Below, in pieces: positions 16,452 through 25,229 of a stretch of DNA of 64,000 nucleotides. Under the pieces are notes generated by a model. The model saw only the letters and a list, made by a program, of their open reading frames with translations. It was not told the DNA's origin and did no database searches. The DNA is from Rhizobium sp. NLR16a (GTDB lineage Bacteria > Pseudomonadota > Alphaproteobacteria > Rhizobiales > Rhizobiaceae), in contig NZ_CP072867.1 of the NCBI RefSeq assembly GCF_017948245.1, positions 1 to 64,000 of the forward strand, given 5' to 3'. The translations under genes and the position numbers were made by a program. Numbering within the stretch: the stretch's first letter is position 1; each line of letters begins with the position of its first letter.

Positions 16452-17288
16452 GTGCTCATCGACACGCACCTGCACATTATCGACCGGTCGGCGCTTCCCT
16501 ATCCCTGGCTCTCCGGCGTGCCGGCTCTCGATCATGACTTTCTCTATGAGACCTATGCGGCCGAGGCGCGGCGCTGCGGCATTACGACGGCGCTGCATAT
16601 GGAGGTCGATGTCGATCCGGCCGTCATGCAGGCCGAGACCGACCACATTGCCTCTCTCGCCAAAAGGCAAGGCAACCTGATTGCTGGGGCGATTGTCTCC
16701 TGCCGTCCCGAGGAGGAAGGCTTTGCCGCCTATCTCGAGCGGCAGAAGGCCGATCCCTTCGTCAAAGGCTTCCGCCGCGTGCTGCATGTCGTCCCCGACA
16801 CCGTCTCGGAAAGTGTCCTGTTTCGAGACAACATCCGGCGCATCGGTGGCAGCGGCCTGACCTTCGACCTCTGCACACTGCCGCATCAGGCCGGTCACGT
16901 CACCGCTCTCATCGATCTCGCGCCCGACGTGCAGTTCATCCTCGATCATTGCGGCGTGCCGGATATCCGCTCCAATGCTTTCGAGCCATGGAAAGCCGGG
17001 ATATCGGAGATCGCCCGCCGGCCGAACGTGATCTGCAAGATATCAGGCGTCGTCGCTTATGCGGATGCGCAGACATGGACAGCCCAGACGCTGACGCCCT
17101 ATATCGAACATGTGATCGCAAAATTCGGCTGGGATCGTGTCGTGTGGGGCAGCGACTGGCCGGTCTGCACGCTCGGCGGCGGCCTTTCCACCTGGGTTGC
17201 CGCCACGCATGCGGTGCTCGCCAGCAGCAGCGAAGCGGAACGCTCCAAGCTGCTCTTCGACAATGCCCAGCGCCTCTGGTCATTGTAA
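16452..17288 (+). CDS. Amidohydrolase family lactonase, probably L-fucono-1,5-lactonase
   Basis: A 278-residue metal-dependent hydrolase of the amidohydrolase-2 (TIM barrel) family. DTHLHI near the N-terminus, FILDHCGVPD near residue 160 and WGSDWPV near 235 supply the metal and catalytic residues. The start is GTG at 16452, preceded by GGAGGAGG. In sugar-acid pathways this family opens aldonolactones, here presumably L-fuconolactone to L-fuconate, the substrate of FucD. It lies in the same direction as the IclR gene, with 88 bp between them. Confidence 0.75.
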   Translation: MLIDTHLHIIDRSALPYPWLSGVPALDHDFLYETYAAEARRCGITTALHMEVDVDPAVMQAETDHIASLAKRQGNLIAGAIVSCRPEEEGFAAYLERQKADPFVKGFRRVLHVVPDTVSESVLFRDNIRRIGGSGLTFDLCTLPHQAGHVTALIDLAPDVQFILDHCGVPDIRSNAFEPWKAGISEIARRPNVICKISGVVAYADAQTWTAQTLTPYIEHVIAKFGWDRVVWGSDWPVCTLGGGLSTWVAATHAVLASSSEAERSKLLFDNAQRLWSL

Positions 17289-17476
17289 CATTTTGTTTAG
17301 GCCGTCCCGATCCTTTGGCTGGAAGGGCCGCAGCAAACCACCATGCTCGACACCCTGAAATCGGATGATGTACCCCCCAAAAGTGCTACTTTGGCATGTT
17401 TTTTGCTGCTGCTAATATGAAGCGATGCAATGTTTCGGTTTGGGACGACTTACAGCCAAACAATTGCTAGCTTTGT

Positions 17477-17532
17477 GTGTCTCAGGTACAAGTTGTCAGA
17501 CACGGATATGGCGAATAACCTCATGTCCGTGT
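17477..17532 (+). promoter_or_regulatory. Two mutually exclusive hairpins in the leader of the small XRE gene
   Basis: GTGTCT (17477-17482) can pair with AGACAC (17498-17503), while ACACGGA (17500-17506) can pair with TCCGTGT (17526-17532). The two stems share bases 17500-17503, so only one can form at a time. The second ends just before the ribosome-binding site AGGAGGG. This could be an attenuator, or two overlapping DNA operators. Confidence 0.4.
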
Positions 17533-17551
17533 CCTCAGGAGGGAAAACAAA

Positions 17552-17956
17552 ATGAAAGAAGAACCGCACGCAGTGGATGTTCATGTCGGAAAGACGATCC
17601 GCATACAGCGTCTGCTGCGCAAAGTTTCGCAGACGGAATTGGGCGACCGTGTTGGCGTAACGTTTCAGCAGATCCAGAAATACGAAAAAGGCTCCAACCG
17701 CGTTTCCGCCAGCATGCTGGTAGAAATCGCCGGTGCGCTGAATGTCGACGTCAGGACGTTCTTCGACGACCTGTCGACCCCTGAAACGGCTAACGACAAC
17801 CCCGCTCCCAGCGAGGAATTCGTTATTTCGCGCGAGGGTGTCCTTTTGAACGCGGCGTTCTTCTCGATCAAAAACGAAGCGCTTCGCAAGAAGATCCTGA
17901 AGCTTGTTCAGGCAATCGCCCACACCGAACAGGCCGACGGTGAAGCGGCCGAATAG
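17552..17956 (+). CDS. XRE-family regulator, PraR/SinR-like
   Basis: A 134-residue protein with a helix-turn-helix at about residues 11-65 (VGKTIRIQRLLRKVSQTELG; VTFQQIQKYEKGSNRVSASM). The FQQIQKYEKGxNR signature matches a rhizobial group that includes PraR, a repressor linked to quorum sensing and attachment. Beyond residue 75 it diverges and has a short helical tail (ALRKKILKLVQAIAH). The usual PraR gene is chromosomal, so this may be a replicon-borne paralogue. It begins after a strong AGGAGGG and has no obvious operon partner. Confidence 0.75.
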   Translation: MKEEPHAVDVHVGKTIRIQRLLRKVSQTELGDRVGVTFQQIQKYEKGSNRVSASMLVEIAGALNVDVRTFFDDLSTPETANDNPAPSEEFVISREGVLLNAAFFSIKNEALRKKILKLVQAIAHTEQADGEAAE

Positions 17957-17995
17957 CCGGATCTCCTTCACGCGATCCTAACGGCGGCATGAAGG

Positions 17996-18262
17996 TCAAT
18001 GGCGATCGATCAGGATCAGATTCTCGCTAGCGTCCTTCATTGCGATCTTGGCCTTGCTGCCGAGCAGTTTCTCGAGGTTGACGTCAAGCTCCCTGTCCGG
18101 ATCTATGCCGTCCCAATCGATTACGACCTGCAGCAGTGCCATGTTCGTCAGGTGCATCAGATTACGCAGCTGAAGCTTTTCAGCCTCCTCCTTGGCTGCC
18201 GACAGCAGCCGGAAGATCCTTGCGTATTCACTGCCTGTACCTTCATTATGTTGTTCAAACAT
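17996..18262 (-). CDS. Small hypothetical protein downstream of tfuA
   Basis: An 88-residue, mostly helical, acidic protein (FEQHNEGTGSEYARIFRLLS; VVIDWDGIDPDRELDVNLEK) with no signal peptide or membrane segment. I do not recognise a family. It lies 65 bp after tfuA on the same strand and might be the last member of the TfuA/YcaO cluster. No catalytic motif is visible. It converges with the XRE gene at its 3' end. Confidence 0.5.
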   Translation of the reverse strand: MFEQHNEGTGSEYARIFRLLSAAKEEAEKLQLRNLMHLTNMALLQVVIDWDGIDPDRELDVNLEKLLGSKAKIAMKDASENLILIDRH

Positions 18263-18327
18263 TGTTCCCGCCCCTTTGGCCGTGAAGCCTCAGATTCCAT
18301 CACCACTGCATCATTTCGCCGAGACCG

Positions 18328-19071
18328 TTATTCTAGCGTTACAGGAGTCACATTGCGTGTGACTTCGGCGTGCAAAAGCTCCCAATGCGAGGTTGCGGCA
18401 AAGCGCCAGTCACGGTTGACGGGGGCGAATTCGTCGCGGTGCAGCCACTCCAGCACCAGCCGCGCGTCGTCGCGTTTGCGTTCGACGCGGTTCTTGCGCA
18501 GAGCGGCGAGGAGGTGGTCGCGGCGCGGCTTGCGGAAATGGCACTCGTCGAGCACGTGCGCATAGGTGCGTTCGGAGAAATGCAGGAAGCGGCCGGAGAG
18601 CAGCAGTTTCTTGCGCTCAGCCGTCGAAATCTCGCCGCAGGCATAAAGCGCATCGATCGTCGGCTCGAAATCGACCCAGGGTACGGAAAGCGGCAGCCAG
18701 CCAAGCGCCTGCGGCGCATGTACCAGCGCGACGGCCTCGTCGTCGAGCAGCCGCCCGGACTCGTAATCCTCGAAGATCGAGCCGAGGCCGACCATGCCGA
18801 ACGGTGCGCATTCCGCGGCCCGCAACGCGCCCATGCTGGCGCCGCCGGCTACGGCGACATCACGTTCGAGCGCGTAGAGAATTTCCTTGTGCCAGACCGA
18901 AGGCAGATCGCCGAAATAGCCGTCGACGAGGCCGATCGCGGTGGCGCCATCCTCCACCGCCTTCAGGATGTCGCCGCGGGCGGCGGGCGGGCGGAAATCG
19001 ATGCAGGGAGACATGTTTCTCGCTGCGGCAAGGCCGCCACCAAGGCTCGGACCGACGAACAGAACCTTCAT
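18328..19071 (-). CDS. TfuA-like protein, partner of YcaO
   Basis: A 247-residue member of the TfuA family. It shows the start KVLFVGPSLGG, the central VAGGASMGALRAAECAPFGM near residue 75 and IFEDYESGRLLDDEAVALVH near 103. TfuA was first described with the trifolitoxin genes of Rhizobium; in other systems it assists YcaO in backbone thioamide formation, probably in sulfur delivery. It overlaps ycaO by 4 bp (ATGA), so the two are translationally coupled. No separate sulfurtransferase gene is visible nearby. Confidence 0.85.
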   Translation of the reverse strand: MKVLFVGPSLGGGLAAARNMSPCIDFRPPAARGDILKAVEDGATAIGLVDGYFGDLPSVWHKEILYALERDVAVAGGASMGALRAAECAPFGMVGLGSIFEDYESGRLLDDEAVALVHAPQALGWLPLSVPWVDFEPTIDALYACGEISTAERKKLLLSGRFLHFSERTYAHVLDECHFRKPRRDHLLAALRKNRVERKRDDARLVLEWLHRDEFAPVNRDWRFAATSHWELLHAEVTRNVTPVTLE

Positions 19072-20330
19072 GACTGCGCTCCTCTCATGGTGTTGACGGC
19101 GCGCAGGCCGAGTTGGACGTACTGTCCTGATATATCGACCTCCAGGCCCGGCACGATCACCCTGACGACCGAGACCGGCAAAGCCGGATGGGCAAAGGGC
19201 ACGGCGACGATCTGCTCGATCCCGCTCGCCACCAGCCGGTCGGCTATGTGGCGGATGGTCTTCTGGATCGTCGCGGCACGGCGATGGCGGCTCTGGAAGG
19301 CGCGCATCCGGCCGTCGCTCTCGCAGAGTTCGACCAGCTGCTGCATCGCCGCACTCCGATCGAGCCGCTGATAGATGCGCGGCGAGAAATCGTCGCGGCT
19401 GCCGGCGATCGCGGTCAGCCGGCTCTGGGCCGCTTCGGTAATGGCGCGCAGCGCGGCGCGCACAGGATCGGGATGGCAGCCGCAGCCGCCGCAGACATGC
19501 GACCAGCGCGCGTCGACGCGGTCGGAAAGATTGCCCGGCATGATGACGGCCAGAAAAGCCGGAACGCCGATATCCGTGGTCATGTCGAGCAGCAGCAGCC
19601 GCATGCCAGCGCGCGTGATCCGGTCGGTCATGACGTCGATGACCGCATCGCCGAAGGAGGCGGGGTCGATGCGGCTCTCCTTGAGGCGCTGCGGCGATTT
19701 CAACTGGGTCAAAGCCCAGGCATCACGCTCCACCAGCTCGCAAAGTCCGTGCAGGACGGCTTCGGCCGGCGTATTGCCGGAGGCAAGCCCATCGCTCGAC
19801 TGCTCGAAGCCCGGCGGCCGCTCGCCGCGATGGTCGAGGCCGACAAGCCACCAGGGGACGAAGACGCTGCTGCCGGACAGAATGTCGAGGCCGGAGCACC
19901 ATGGGATGGGGTCGCCGCCGATTTCATCGGGCGCACAGCGTGCGACATTATCGAGATCGATCATGGCGGCGCGTTCCGCCCGCATGCTCTCCACCGTCGC
20001 CTGCGTCAGGTCGGCAGGCGCATTTTCCGCGATCCGCGTCTCGATCGCCTCCATGGCGGCCGAGGCCATGGCGGCATCATTATCGATGCCTTTGCCCTGG
20101 AAGACCGAAAGCGTGTGGCTGTTCGGCCTCGTTGCGAAGGCGACGGGGATGTTCAGCACGTCGAGAGCGGTCAGCAGACCGACGCGCGTAATACCGAATT
20201 CGCGCAGATGCGGCCTGATGGCTGCAAGTGTCTGTGCCGGCGTGACTGCACGGTCGTGATAGTCGCTGACGCCGGCCGATGATCGCTTGAGATCATCGGC
20301 TAGCATTTCAAGATCGGCGAAGGCGGACAT
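19068..20330 (-). CDS. YcaO-domain protein (ATP-dependent peptide backbone-modifying enzyme)
   Basis: A 420-residue YcaO protein. The ATP-binding signature SSDGLASGNTPAEAVLHGLC followed by ELVERDAW lies near residues 179-206. GKGIDNDAAMASAAMEAIETR near 93 and CGCHPDPVRAALRAITEAAQ near 284 are also typical. It has no C-terminal PxPxP end, unlike many azoline-forming YcaO enzymes. Pairing with TfuA points to thioamide chemistry. It starts 13 bp after a 47-codon gene, its likely substrate, and overlaps tfuA. No protease, transporter or dehydrogenase gene is near, which is unusual for a peptide natural product cluster. Confidence 0.85.
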   Translation of the reverse strand: MSAFADLEMLADDLKRSSAGVSDYHDRAVTPAQTLAAIRPHLREFGITRVGLLTALDVLNIPVAFATRPNSHTLSVFQGKGIDNDAAMASAAMEAIETRIAENAPADLTQATVESMRAERAAMIDLDNVARCAPDEIGGDPIPWCSGLDILSGSSVFVPWWLVGLDHRGERPPGFEQSSDGLASGNTPAEAVLHGLCELVERDAWALTQLKSPQRLKESRIDPASFGDAVIDVMTDRITRAGMRLLLLDMTTDIGVPAFLAVIMPGNLSDRVDARWSHVCGGCGCHPDPVRAALRAITEAAQSRLTAIAGSRDDFSPRIYQRLDRSAAMQQLVELCESDGRMRAFQSRHRRAATIQKTIRHIADRLVASGIEQIVAVPFAHPALPVSVVRVIVPGLEVDISGQYVQLGLRAVNTMRGAQS

Positions 20331-20343
20331 ACCGATCTCGCTC

Positions 20344-20487
20344 TTAGCGGAACTTCAGCGCATGGGTCAGGTTTTCGAGAGCATTTGCCGTGACGTTGAG
20401 TTCGTCCTGCTTCATCGCAGCCTTGGCTGCGGCCGAGAAGCGCGGCTGAGAGGGCATTGCTGCATGGGTTTCAACAGTGGTTTTCAT
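20344..20487 (-). CDS. 47-residue peptide, candidate YcaO/TfuA substrate
   Basis: A short gene that reads MKTTVETHAAMPSQPRF at its start and TANALENLTHALKFR at its end, preceded by GGAGATGGACA as ribosome-binding site. It stops 13 bp before ycaO. The peptide has no cysteine and no glycine, is rich in Ala, Asn and Leu, and its C-terminal 20 residues could form an amphipathic helix. Position and size fit a precursor peptide, as trifolitoxin's TfxA precedes its modification genes, but there is no obvious leader/core boundary. A small regulatory protein is the alternative. Confidence 0.65.
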   Translation of the reverse strand: MKTTVETHAAMPSQPRFSAAAKAAMKQDELNVTANALENLTHALKFR

Positions 20488-20507
20488 TGTCCATCTCCAA
20501 TGGGATA

Positions 20508-20521
20508 GGCAGCCGGCTGCC
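20508..20521. promoter_or_regulatory. Perfect 14-bp palindrome before the small peptide gene
   Basis: GGCAGCCGGCTGCC is its own reverse complement and lies 20 bp upstream of the peptide start, in the 103-bp gap after the large regulator gene. It has no T-run, so an operator is more likely than a terminator. The SARP/TPR-type regulator next door is a candidate binder. Confidence 0.4.
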
Positions 20522-20590
20522 GTTAACCATTGCAGAGGAACACTGTCTGCGTCATTTAACCGTTACAGGCTTCGTTAAAAGGCCATGCAA

Positions 20591-22525
20591 TCAGGGAAGT
20601 CCGGCCAGTTGGAGGCCATGAATCAGCGTTTCCGTGTAGCGGGGATCGCGGTCGGGAACGAAATGGCGGATGTCCTCGCTGCGGAAATCCGGGAAATTTT
20701 CCAGAACGACGTTGGCGTATTTGCCGGCTTTTTTCATATCGCCCGCCATGGCATGGGCAGCCGCCAGCAGTCGCGCGGTCGCCTGTTTCGACTGCACCGG
20801 CTCAAGCGCCTCGATCGCCTGGTTATATTCGCCGCGATCGAAGTGGATGCCGCCACGATTCCAGTAGTAATAGTCCGGCGGCAGCGGATTGAGCTTGAAA
20901 GCCGCGTTGTTCAGATCCAGCGCCTTGTCAAAGTCGCCGTAGTGGCAGAGCGCGTCGGCATAATCGGCAAGGATGTCGGCGTCGTTGGGATTGAGATCCT
21001 GAGCCTGCTGGAAATAGTCCAGGCTTTCGTCGAAACGGCGGCGATACAGCGCCACGAAACCGAGTTCGCGGTAGGCCCGGCCGCTGTTCGGGTCGGATTG
21101 CTGCGCCAGTCGGGCGGCGCCATTCGCCTCGTCGAGCAGTTCGGTGTCCTGCATGCCCCGGATCAGCCATTCCATGCCGAGCGCGCGCGACACGCCGGCA
21201 TGGGCGGCCGAGAAATTCTCGTAGCGATTGAGCGAGGATCTGAACCACTTGCGCGCCTGGCGCAGATGCTGCAGGTCTGTCTGGGCGATCAGGCGCTTGC
21301 CTTCGAGATAAAGACGGTAAGCCGATGGCGGCGCCTCGCCGATCGGCATCGCCAGCTCGCAGCGTTCGACGGTGTCGGCGAGCGAGGAGACGATGCGCCG
21401 TGTCAGATGCGCGAAGGATTCACTGATCTTCTGCATGACCAGCGGCAGTTCCAGAGCCCAGATCACCTCTGAGGTCGCCGTCCGCGTCAGACGGCAGGTC
21501 GCATAGACATCCTCGTCGCGGCCCTGGATGGTGACGTAGACCGCATAGTCGAAGCTGAGGTCGAGCGCACGTGGCACAGCGCGAGCCGGATCGACCGAAC
21601 GGCTGAGGATTTCAAGGCTCGTATGGGCTGCGATCACCTTGAAGCCGCGCTGCTGGCTGAGGCCGATGGTGACATCTTCAAGAAGGGCCCTGCCGACGCG
21701 CTCCATCAGCGGATCGGTGAAAATGCTTTCCGGCGGCAGGATGATGATCCGCGGCTGGCCGAGCAGATCGGCGAAGCCGCCGGGCGCTGCCGACGGACGT
21801 TCGGCCGCCGCGGGTTGAGCTGCCGGGATCAGGCCGAGTTCGCGGGCGAGCGCGGTGGTGCTTTCCTCCGGCTCGGTGTCGAATTCGTCCTTCAGCTGGC
21901 TCTTGCACTTCAGATAGGATTGGCGGGCCGCGGCCGGATCGTTCATCCTGACATAAGTGCGCATCAGGGCGCGATAGGCCGTCTCGCTGGCGGGATCGAG
22001 CTCCAGCAGGCGACGGGCAAAGGCCACCTGCTCATCATCCGATCTGTCGTCAGCGGTTTCCACCAGCCGCGTCAGATGGGCGGCGCGCAATTCGTCGACG
22101 CGCTGGCGCTCGTATGTCAGCCAGTCTTCGGCGCCCTGCGTCGGCGACTTGGCGCCTTCAAGCAATTCGCCGTTCAGAATGTCGCCGTCTTCGGCTGCGA
22201 TGGGCCCTTTCTGTTTCATTATATGGACGTCGACTTCCCAGCCGTCGGCAAGGCCGATATGGGTTCGGGTCGCTTTCAGCAGCGGCGGCAGGTCGGCGGG
22301 AATGCTTTGCTCGATACGCGCCAGCAGCTGGCGCAGACTGCCCGCGCGTTTTTCCGGGGCTTCCGATTGCCAGAGCTGCCGCCTGACGGTTTCGCGGTCG
22401 AGTTCGAGATTGGCTTCGGCGGCGAGCATGGCGAAGAGAAAATAAGACTTCTCCGGCAAGGGGAGTTCCCTCCCCGCTGCCAGCAATCGCGGTCTTCCGA
22501 GCAGGCAGAGCCTGTTCGTCGACAT
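20591..22525 (-). CDS. SARP-type regulator with bacterial activator domain, TolB-like region and TPR repeats
   Basis: A 644-residue regulator starting at MSTNRLCLLGRPRLL (an upstream in-frame start at 22579 is less likely). It has an OmpR-like winged helix at residues 1-85 and a bacterial transcriptional activator domain to about 250, with tandem helices such as AFARRLLELDPASETAYRAL. A TolB-like segment (VGRALLEDVTIGLSQQRGFK) lies around 280-420, and C-terminal TPRs (YFQQAQDLNPNDADILADYA) follow. No transmembrane segment is evident. It is upstream of the peptide-ycaO-tfuA genes on the same strand and probably regulates them. Confidence 0.78.
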   Translation of the reverse strand: MSTNRLCLLGRPRLLAAGRELPLPEKSYFLFAMLAAEANLELDRETVRRQLWQSEAPEKRAGSLRQLLARIEQSIPADLPPLLKATRTHIGLADGWEVDVHIMKQKGPIAAEDGDILNGELLEGAKSPTQGAEDWLTYERQRVDELRAAHLTRLVETADDRSDDEQVAFARRLLELDPASETAYRALMRTYVRMNDPAAARQSYLKCKSQLKDEFDTEPEESTTALARELGLIPAAQPAAAERPSAAPGGFADLLGQPRIIILPPESIFTDPLMERVGRALLEDVTIGLSQQRGFKVIAAHTSLEILSRSVDPARAVPRALDLSFDYAVYVTIQGRDEDVYATCRLTRTATSEVIWALELPLVMQKISESFAHLTRRIVSSLADTVERCELAMPIGEAPPSAYRLYLEGKRLIAQTDLQHLRQARKWFRSSLNRYENFSAAHAGVSRALGMEWLIRGMQDTELLDEANGAARLAQQSDPNSGRAYRELGFVALYRRRFDESLDYFQQAQDLNPNDADILADYADALCHYGDFDKALDLNNAAFKLNPLPPDYYYWNRGGIHFDRGEYNQAIEALEPVQSKQATARLLAAAHAMAGDMKKAGKYANVVLENFPDFRSEDIRHFVPDRDPRYTETLIHGLQLAGLP

Positions 22526-22801
22526 CTGTCCGGATGTCCGTTGCATCCCGCTTCTCACCCCTGAAGACCAGACGCGCATGCGCGCCGGCCACTCAGGAAC
22601 ATGTTAGAGCGATAATAAGCCCGCGCATAGCGCAAAAAGAAGTTTTTACACCGAATATTTGCATTTTCTCACATGAGCGGCCGGAAATGCTTGCCAACAC
22701 TTTGCCCCCGACGTGATTTGGATCGATTATTCCAGCCGCTGCGGCCACTACAGCCGCAACCAACAGCAAGCGAGCCTGATCGATCACAGCATCTGCGCGA
22801 T

Positions 22802-23683
22802 CTATTTGGTGCTGGTTTGCGTCGCGCCGGCGGCCTCGACGAAATCGAGGCCGATATCCAGCACTGGTGCGCTGTGCGTTAGCCAACCGACCGAAATAAG
22901 GTCGACGCCGGAAGCGGCGATTGCGGCGGCCGTTGCCGGCGTCACCCGGCCGGATGCCTCGGTGATTGCCCGCCCGGCAACGATTGCGACGGCCTCGCGC
23001 AGCTGGTCCGGCGTCATATTGTCGAGCAGAACGGCATCGACACCGACGGCCATCGCTTCCTGCAACTGATCGAGCCTGTCCACTTCGACCTCGATCTTGA
23101 CCAGATGACCGACGCCGGCCCGCGCCCGGCGGATCGCCTGGGCAACACCGCCTGATATGGCCACGTGGTTGTCCTTGATCAGCACTGCGTCATAAAGCGC
23201 GAAACGGTGGTTCATGCCGCCGCCGGCCCGCACTGCATATTTCTCCAGAGCCCGCAGCCCGGGCGTCGTCTTGCGCGTGCAGGCGACCGAGGCCTTGGTG
23301 CCGCTGATGGCTGCGGCAATCCCGGCCGTGACGGTGGCGACGCCCGAGAGATGGCCGAGGAAATTCAGCGCGGTGCGCTCACCGGTCAAGAGCCCGCGCG
23401 ACGGGCCTTCGATCGTGGCGATGACGTCACCTGATTTGACTGCATCACCGTCGTTGAGATGGCGGCGCATGACGATCTGAGGATCGACGAGCGTGAAAGC
23501 GAGGTCGGCCGCATCGAGGCCGGCGATCACGCCCGGTTGGCGAGCGGCCATCACCACCGTGGAGCGGTGATCTGAGGGAATGACCGACGCCGAGGTGATG
23601 TCGCCGGCAAGGCCGAGATCTTCGAGCAGGGCTGCCCGCACCAAGGGTTCGATAATCAGACGCGGAAGCGGAACGAGGCTCAT
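22802..23683 (-). CDS. nadC: Nicotinate-nucleotide pyrophosphorylase (quinolinate phosphoribosyltransferase)
   Basis: A 293-residue protein beginning MSLVPLPRLIIEPLVRAALL, 1 bp after the nadB stop; the frame extends upstream but only into nadB. Family motifs are LEDLGLAGDITS near residue 19, ACTRKTTPGLRALEKYAVRA near 139, GGGMNHRFALYDAVLIKDNH near 159 and the phosphate site ASGRVTPATAAAIAASGVDL near 251. It joins quinolinate and PRPP to give nicotinate mononucleotide. It is last in the operon nadA-nadB-nadC. Confidence 0.95.
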   Translation of the reverse strand: MSLVPLPRLIIEPLVRAALLEDLGLAGDITSASVIPSDHRSTVVMAARQPGVIAGLDAADLAFTLVDPQIVMRRHLNDGDAVKSGDVIATIEGPSRGLLTGERTALNFLGHLSGVATVTAGIAAAISGTKASVACTRKTTPGLRALEKYAVRAGGGMNHRFALYDAVLIKDNHVAISGGVAQAIRRARAGVGHLVKIEVEVDRLDQLQEAMAVGVDAVLLDNMTPDQLREAVAIVAGRAITEASGRVTPATAAAIAASGVDLISVGWLTHSAPVLDIGLDFVEAAGATQTSTK

Positions 23684-23684
23684 G

Positions 23685-25229
23685 TCAGGCGCTCCTGGCC
23701 AGCGAATAGGGTGGTGTGGCGCGGGCAATCTCCAGCGCTTGGGAAAGGCGCATCCGGCGGCGTTGCGCATCGGCGAGCTGCAGGGGAAAATCGGTGCGGG
23801 CGTGGGCGCCGCGCGATTCCACCCGTAGGCTGGCAAAGACGGCGATCAGCAATGCAACAATGGCCGGATCGGAGCCGGGGCCGTCGCCCTCGGCAAGTGG
23901 CAGCAATGCGGCGATTGCGCCTTGGAGGGCATCCGCATTGCGCAGCACGCCGAGATGGCGCGAGACGATCGTGCGGATGGAGGATGCGTCGGCCGGCTCC
24001 GGAAGCTGTTCTGCGAAGATGGCACCGGCGCCGCCCGCCGGCATGGCCGATATGTCGCGCGCCGCCCGCATGCCCATGACAGCCGCCTCGAGCAGCGAAT
24101 TGCTGGCAAGCCGGTTCGCGCCGTGCAGACCGGTCGAGGCGGCCTCGCCGGCGACCCAGAGGCCGGCGACCGAGCTGCGGCCATTCGCATCCGTCGCGAC
24201 GCCACCCATTTGGTAGTGCACGGCCGGACGCACCGGGACGAGGTCTTTGGCCGGATCGATGCCGGCCTCGCCGCCAAGGGCAGCGATGACGGGGAAGCGC
24301 GCGGCAAAGCGACTGCCGAGCGCCTTGCGAGCATCGAGGAAGACGCGGCCGCCGCGGGCGATCTCGGCACTGATGGCGCGCGCCACCACGTCGCGCGGCG
24401 CAAGTTCGGCGCCCGCTATGCCGGCCATGAACCGTTCGCCGCGTTCGTTGACAAGCAAGGCCCCCTCGCCGCGCACCGCCTCGCTGACAAGCGCCAGGGG
24501 CCTGCGGCGTGAATCGAGCGCCGTCGGATGAAACTGCACGAATTCCATATCGGCAAGCTCGGCACCCGCCCTTGCCGCGAGCGCAATCCCCTGACCAAAA
24601 TTGCCCATCGGATTGGTCGTCGCATCATAAAGTCCGCCGATCCCGCCGGTGGCGAGCACCAGCCTTGTCGTCGAAAGGACGGCGGCCGCGCCGCTTGCGG
24701 TCGCGCAGAGCAGCCCGGCGACGCGCTCGCCGTCCATCAAAATCCGTCGCGCCTCGAGGCCTTCGAGCACGGTGATGGCCGGCGTCCGCGCCACGGCCCG
24801 CACCAGCGCTGCGATGATCGCCGCACCTGAGCCGTCGCCTTCGGCATGGACGATGCGGCGGCGGCTATGGGCAGCCTCCAATCCGAGCGAGAGTTCCCCG
24901 GAGTCATTGCGGTCGAAGCGGACCCCGGCTTGTTCCAGTGCTGCAATGGCCGCCGGCGCCTCCGCAATGATGCCGGCGGCGACCCTTCGGTCGCAGAGCC
25001 CGTCGCCGGCGGCAAGCGTATCGGCAAGATGCAGTGCGGCGCTGTCGTCGGCGCCGATACTGGCGGCAATGCCACCCTGCGCCCACGCGCTGGAAGTCTC
25101 GGCGCCGAGGCCGGCGCGGGTGACGATGACCGAAGGTTCCGGCGCCAGCGTCAGCGCCGTCATCAGCCCGGCAAGGCCGCTGCCGACGATGACGGTGCGG
25201 CCAGTCAACTGCTCAAGGATCTCGGTCAT
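23685..25229 (-). CDS. nadB: L-aspartate oxidase
   Basis: A 514-residue flavoprotein starting [20 protein letters not shown]. The FAD motif [16 protein letters not shown] is at about residues 14-29, the active-site stretch [20 protein letters not shown] is near 205, and [16 protein letters not shown] and [20 protein letters not shown] follow. It oxidises L-aspartate to iminoaspartate for NadA. The ATG overlaps the nadA stop (ATGA), fixing the start and coupling translation. It is slightly shorter than the E. coli enzyme, mostly at the C-terminal helical domain. Confidence 0.94.
   Translation of the reverse strand: MTEILEQLTGRTVIVGSGLAGLMTALTLAPEPSVIVTRAGLGAETSSAWAQGGIAASIGADDSAALHLADTLAAGDGLCDRRVAAGIIAEAPAAIAALEQAGVRFDRNDSGELSLGLEAAHSRRRIVHAEGDGSGAAIIAALVRAVARTPAITVLEGLEARRILMDGERVAGLLCATASGAAAVLSTTRLVLATGGIGGLYDATTNPMGNFGQGIALAARAGAELADMEFVQFHPTALDSRRRPLALVSEAVRGEGALLVNERGERFMAGIAGAELAPRDVVARAISAEIARGGRVFLDARKALGSRFAARFPVIAALGGEAGIDPAKDLVPVRPAVHYQMGGVATDANGRSSVAGLWVAGEAASTGLHGANRLASNSLLEAAVMGMRAARDISAMPAGGAGAIFAEQLPEPADASSIRTIVSRHLGVLRNADALQGAIAALLPLAEGDGPGSDPAIVALLIAVFASLRVESRGAHARTDFPLQLADAQRRRMRLSQALEIARATPPYSLARSA

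Noticed and set aside
22802..23836. nadC with a 51-residue N-terminal extension
   Set aside because: The extra codons overlap nadB and have no homology; the ATG at 23683 lies 1 bp after the nadB stop.
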